A program made the translations under genes and the position numbers. From Rhodococcus sp. OK302 (GTDB lineage: Bacteria; Actinomycetota; Actinomycetes; Mycobacteriales; Mycobacteriaceae): DNA of 64,000 nucleotides. How positions within the stretch are numbered: position 1 is the first letter of the stretch; the number at the start of each line of letters is the position of its first letter. This document shows positions 42,550 through 64,000 of this stretch, piece after piece. The notes beneath the pieces were generated by a model. The model saw only the letters and a program-made list of their open reading frames with translations. It made no database searches and had not been told where the DNA came from. The DNA is taken from NCBI RefSeq assembly GCF_002245895.1, contig NZ_NPJZ01000001.1:4004501-4068500 (forward strand). The letters are read 5' to 3'.

Positions 42550-43689
42550 TTGTCTTCGGCCCGCCATTTCACGAGGTTTGCATCCTCAGTGAAACCCCTA
42601 CGCGACGTGGCCGAACGATGGCTCGCGGTACCTGACCAATTTGATCGATTTACCCGTTTTCTCCGTGACAACGGACTCTTGTCGATAACTCGAAATGTCA
42701 TCGGACTCATGGTGATTTCCATGGGCCTGACGATTCTTCTCAAGCGGCTGGGAACTCAATCGTCCCAGGTAATCAGTTTTCCGCTCGATCTGATCATCGG
42801 TGTCCTCGCAATCATCGGCGGGGTTGCATTGCCGAAACTCGCAACCACTCGGGAACGCTCGTACCAGTTTGTTATCGCCGGCGATCTCGCCATTGCGATC
42901 ATTGTGCTCACCGAAGCGAATCTTGAACAGCGACTGATGGGTTCACTCGTGTTCGGGCTAGTCGGCTCGTACATCGCGTTCTTTCACAACGTGCGAGCTC
43001 AGATCTGGCACCTATCGTTCTCGACGGTAGTCATCATCGTTGCCAGCATCGGTGTGTTCACGGATGCGCCGACAACTGCTTTCGATGTTCTCGGGCGAAT
43101 CATTTTTGCGATCAGCCTCATCACGGTAATGCCGTTGCTGACTCAAATTGCGCTGGCACTTCTCAGCAACGACGCACAGAGTTCCGAGCTCGATCCATTG
43201 ACGGACCTGCTCAATCGGCGGGGTCTTACGCGTCGTACGTCGGAATTGGTACGGTCCAAATCCCGGCCTGGGCAGTCATTGCTGGTCGTTGTTATCGATA
43301 TCGACAGGTTCAAGCATTTCAATGACACCTACGGTCATGATGTCGGCGATCGCGTCATCCTCCGCACCGCGAATCGACTGACCGAGTGGGCGCGACCGGA
43401 CGCTGCCGTTGCCCGAGTTGGTGGCGATGAATTTGTCGTCGTTCAGATCATGCCGCTCGCTGCCGTCGGTGAGCTTCTTTCCCGGATTCACGGTGTCATG
43501 AATGGTTCGTTGGTCGAACCCCGCTCGACCACGAGTATCGGAATCGCCATCCACAACGGTCTGTGGTCCGATACGGATGCGATGGATGCCGGAGTCGACG
43601 AACTCCACCGTCTGGCGGATTCCGCGATGTACGAGAGTAAACGCCTTGGCGGAGATCGCGTCCATACAATTGTGATGACGTCGCCCTGA
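42550..43689 (+). CDS. Membrane-bound diguanylate cyclase (GGDEF)
   Basis: 379 residues from a TTG at 42550, or 366 from the GTG at 42589; neither has a strong ribosome site. Five or six hydrophobic segments fill residues 45-205 (GLLSITRNVIGLMVISMGLT is the first; ISFPLDLIIGVLAIIGGVAL the next). The GGDEF domain starts with LDPLTDLLNRRGL, has DIDRFKHFNDTYGHDVGD, and a perfect GGDEF at about 291-295. No RxxD product-inhibition site is visible before it. It makes cyclic di-GMP in response to an unknown membrane signal. No EAL domain is present. Confidence 0.92.
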   Translation: MSSARHFTRFASSVKPLRDVAERWLAVPDQFDRFTRFLRDNGLLSITRNVIGLMVISMGLTILLKRLGTQSSQVISFPLDLIIGVLAIIGGVALPKLATTRERSYQFVIAGDLAIAIIVLTEANLEQRLMGSLVFGLVGSYIAFFHNVRAQIWHLSFSTVVIIVASIGVFTDAPTTAFDVLGRIIFAISLITVMPLLTQIALALLSNDAQSSELDPLTDLLNRRGLTRRTSELVRSKSRPGQSLLVVVIDIDRFKHFNDTYGHDVGDRVILRTANRLTEWARPDAAVARVGGDEFVVVQIMPLAAVGELLSRIHGVMNGSLVEPRSTTSIGIAIHNGLWSDTDAMDAGVDELHRLADSAMYESKRLGGDRVHTIVMTSP

Positions 43690-43716
43690 GCGGCGCAGCC
43701 CTCGAATCGAGCAGGT

Positions 43717-44160
43717 CTAGTCCTCGATGATGTGAACGGCAGCTTCTTCTGCGGATGCAGCCGCACCGTCGACACCGACATCCTCGGCGACGAGTTCACT
43801 TTCCTCGTCCTCGTAGCGGCCTTCGTCCTCGGCGACGAGTCTGCCGGCACGGCGGTTACCGACCTCGCGTGGGGATGGGAATTCCGCTTCCCGTACGGGA
43901 TCGTCAGCGTCGGCAGGCTCGTACAACGGATCACCGAGTTTGGCTGCTGGATCGGGCTCTTCTTCGGCGAGGCGTTGGTCGAGGGTCTCCCCCACATCCG
44001 TATCTCCGAGAAGGTAGGGACGCTCGGGCGGTGAGATTCCTTCGTCGAGGATGTCGTCTACGCCTCGGTCGATCAGTGTGTCTTCGGGTTGTAGTTGATC
44101 GTCGGGATCGAGGCTGTAACCGCCTTCGGCTGCTGCACCGGTGTCATCCGCATCGTTCAT
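43717..44160 (-). CDS. DUF5709-type acidic protein
   Basis: 147 residues from the ATG at 44160. Very acidic: SLDPDDQLQPEDTLIDRGVD, DILDEGISPPERPYLLGDTD, then ETLDQRLAEEEPD. The pattern PDDQLQPEDTLxDRGVDDxLDEG(I/Y)SPPE is typical of DUF5709, actinobacterial proteins of unknown function. No signal peptide or membrane segment. Convergent with the diguanylate cyclase gene. Confidence 0.85.
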   Translation of the reverse strand: MNDADDTGAAAEGGYSLDPDDQLQPEDTLIDRGVDDILDEGISPPERPYLLGDTDVGETLDQRLAEEEPDPAAKLGDPLYEPADADDPVREAEFPSPREVGNRRAGRLVAEDEGRYEDEESELVAEDVGVDGAAASAEEAAVHIIED

Positions 44161-44210
44161 GACTCCACGATTCCATGCGTCGGGGGCTTGCGCCATGTGA
44201 GAGAGCCATG

Positions 44211-45443
44211 TCAGCAGTTGCTCGGTGCGGGTTTGCCGTCGAATCGATCTTGGAGGTAGTCGAATGCGTCCGGCAGGCCGAGGACCGCGGTGGTGAGGTG
44301 ATCCGGGCTGGGATAGAGCTGGGATTCGACGGTTGCGCCAGCGGCGCAGTACCGGGCATTGGTGTTGAGTACAGAATCGACGGGGATCAAAGCGTCTGTG
44401 GGACTGTGCCATTCGAATATCGGCGCGGTAGGGACGCCGGGGTAGAGTTCGACGCTGTTGGCGTTCATGACGCTGACGGCTTGGGGGCTGGTCAGCATCG
44501 CTATCGAGTCTGTGACCTGGCGAGCGCTTCGACCGGCTCCGGCGACCAGGATGTCGTTGGTGCAGGCATTGGTCAGTTGCACTTCCATGGCGCGGCCGGC
44601 GGCATTGAGTTCGTTGCTCAGTGGCAGTTCGCTCGGGTATTCACGTTCGAGGCCCATCGCGGCGGCGAATGCGAGACCGAATGCGGGATGGGGGTCTTGA
44701 CCGAGTGCGTTGGCCATTTTGCCGATGTTCATCGGTACGCCGCCTTGGGCTACGCCGACGAGGTTGATCTCGGGCGCGTAGGTGGGTGCAAGAGCAGCTG
44801 CCCATGCTGTTGCCATGCCGCCGCCGGAGTATCCGGCGATCCCGACGGGGCTGGACGCGACGCGTAGTTCGGGCACTTTCTGGACGGCACGTATGCCGTC
44901 GAGAGTGATTTGGCCGCCGAGGCGTGCTGCGCCGTAGGCACTGTTGGGGCCCAGATGGTCGGGTAGTGCGATGGTCCAGCCTCGTTGTAGTGCGACGTTC
45001 AGTACCGGGGCTTCGCGGAAGACCTTGTTGGGGTCGGAGGTGTAGAGGGTGCGCGATGGTGCGCATTCTGACCCGAGTGCATTGACGATGTGCTGGTAGG
45101 ACAGCAGTGGACCGTCAGGCTGTTGATTGGCGGGCACAAGCACGGTGGTTACTGCAACGATCGGATTGTTCTCGGAGTTGGTCGAGCGGAAGCTGACCTG
45201 CCAGAACGAGGCGCCGGGGAAGGTGGGGAGGTCGGGAGCTCGGCGTACCGAAATCGGTGTTCCGACGGGGCCGGTTGCGGCTTCGGTTTGTGCATAGAAC
45301 GGGTCGGGGTCCGGGGCCGGGTACGCGGGGACGGCGTTTGCCATTCCGTGTCCGGTAGTGAGTGCCAGCGATAGCAATGCAGTTGTCAGCATCGCTCCGG
45401 TGAACCTACGCCGAGTTCTGAATATCCGAGTTCTGGATTGCAA
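44211..45443 (-). CDS. Secreted lipase of the LIP family
   Basis: 410 residues if translation starts at the TTG at 45443, which has GGAGGGG six bases upstream; a GTG at 45458 lies inside that ribosome site. The N-terminus (RRRFTGAMLTTALLSLALTT, then a signal-peptidase-like MANA) is a secretion signal. The nucleophile elbow is GIAGYSGGGM (Ser206), with a catalytic Asp likely in WHSPTDALIPVDS and His in PSPDHLTTAV. This secretory lipase family (PF03583) degrades acyl glycerols or wax-like esters outside the cell. It is immediately downstream of the NRPS gene, 96 bp away on the same strand; whether it takes part in product release is unknown. Confidence 0.9.
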   Translation of the reverse strand: MQSRTRIFRTRRRFTGAMLTTALLSLALTTGHGMANAVPAYPAPDPDPFYAQTEAATGPVGTPISVRRAPDLPTFPGASFWQVSFRSTNSENNPIVAVTTVLVPANQQPDGPLLSYQHIVNALGSECAPSRTLYTSDPNKVFREAPVLNVALQRGWTIALPDHLGPNSAYGAARLGGQITLDGIRAVQKVPELRVASSPVGIAGYSGGGMATAWAAALAPTYAPEINLVGVAQGGVPMNIGKMANALGQDPHPAFGLAFAAAMGLEREYPSELPLSNELNAAGRAMEVQLTNACTNDILVAGAGRSARQVTDSIAMLTSPQAVSVMNANSVELYPGVPTAPIFEWHSPTDALIPVDSVLNTNARYCAAGATVESQLYPSPDHLTTAVLGLPDAFDYLQDRFDGKPAPSNC

Positions 45444-45538
45444 TGGTTTCCCCTCCACCTAATGGACATCGACACATGAACTCCCGATAGGTGCCTGCCG
45501 GTACCTACCTGTTGTCTCATACCCCGGTGGGACTGGTT

Positions 45539-64000
<18,462 letters not shown>

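Overview
The window comes from a high-GC actinobacterium, most likely Rhodococcus of the erythropolis/qingshengii type. Pointers are IdeR/DtxR-type iron boxes, sigma-F/B-like promoters (GGTT-N15-GGGTA), a complete actinobacterial gas-vesicle set, DUF1206/DUF5709/DUF6131 proteins, a LIP-family secreted lipase and a giant non-ribosomal peptide synthetase (NRPS). The species is inference; no rRNA or other marker is present.

Layout. 0-3.9 kb: an iron-linked corner with a truncated RDD membrane protein, a FhuF-like protein, three iron boxes, a probable iron-responsive small RNA just upstream of a PaaI-type thioesterase, and type II NADH dehydrogenase. 4.2-10.3 kb: a tight six-gene operon (Tat-exported Gly/Ser/Pro-rich protein, double glycosyltransferase, PqqD-like protein, HPr-kinase-like ATPase, nucleotidyltransferase, GalE-like epimerase); this is the best candidate for an undescribed system. 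10.2-13.5 kb: gene remnants, MsrA and a CsbD-like stress protein. 13.5-20.6 kb: gas-vesicle genes on the minus strand with unusual charged accessory proteins and a sigma-F/B-like promoter. 20.7-25.8 kb: carboxylate-amine ligase, HemK-like methyltransferase, a heme-oxygenase-like diiron protein head-to-head with a CDGSH Fe-S protein, a membrane protein and a second CsbD.

26.2-35.1 kb is a decaying accessory zone: a Mu/Tn552-type transposon with a broken transposase but intact ATPase, frameshifted TetR, ArsR-SRPBCC and CsbD genes, and an intact desaturase/DUF1206 pair. 35.7-42.1 kb carries two RES-type toxin/antitoxin modules flanking a hydrolase/MarR pair and two unknown tandem paralogues. 42.5-45.5 kb: a diguanylate cyclase, a DUF5709 protein and a secreted lipase. 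45.5-64 kb: one NRPS gene open to the window edge, with five visible adenylation domains, two epimerases and a terminal thioesterase.

Functionally, iron regulation, envelope/surface modification, stress physiology and secondary metabolism are mixed with mobile and selfish DNA. Large parts are intact (NRPS, gas vesicles, six-gene operon), so the single-base frameshifts clustered at 11.2-11.7 and 27-35 kb look like real gene decay rather than general sequencing error. I saw no tRNA, rRNA or CRISPR array.
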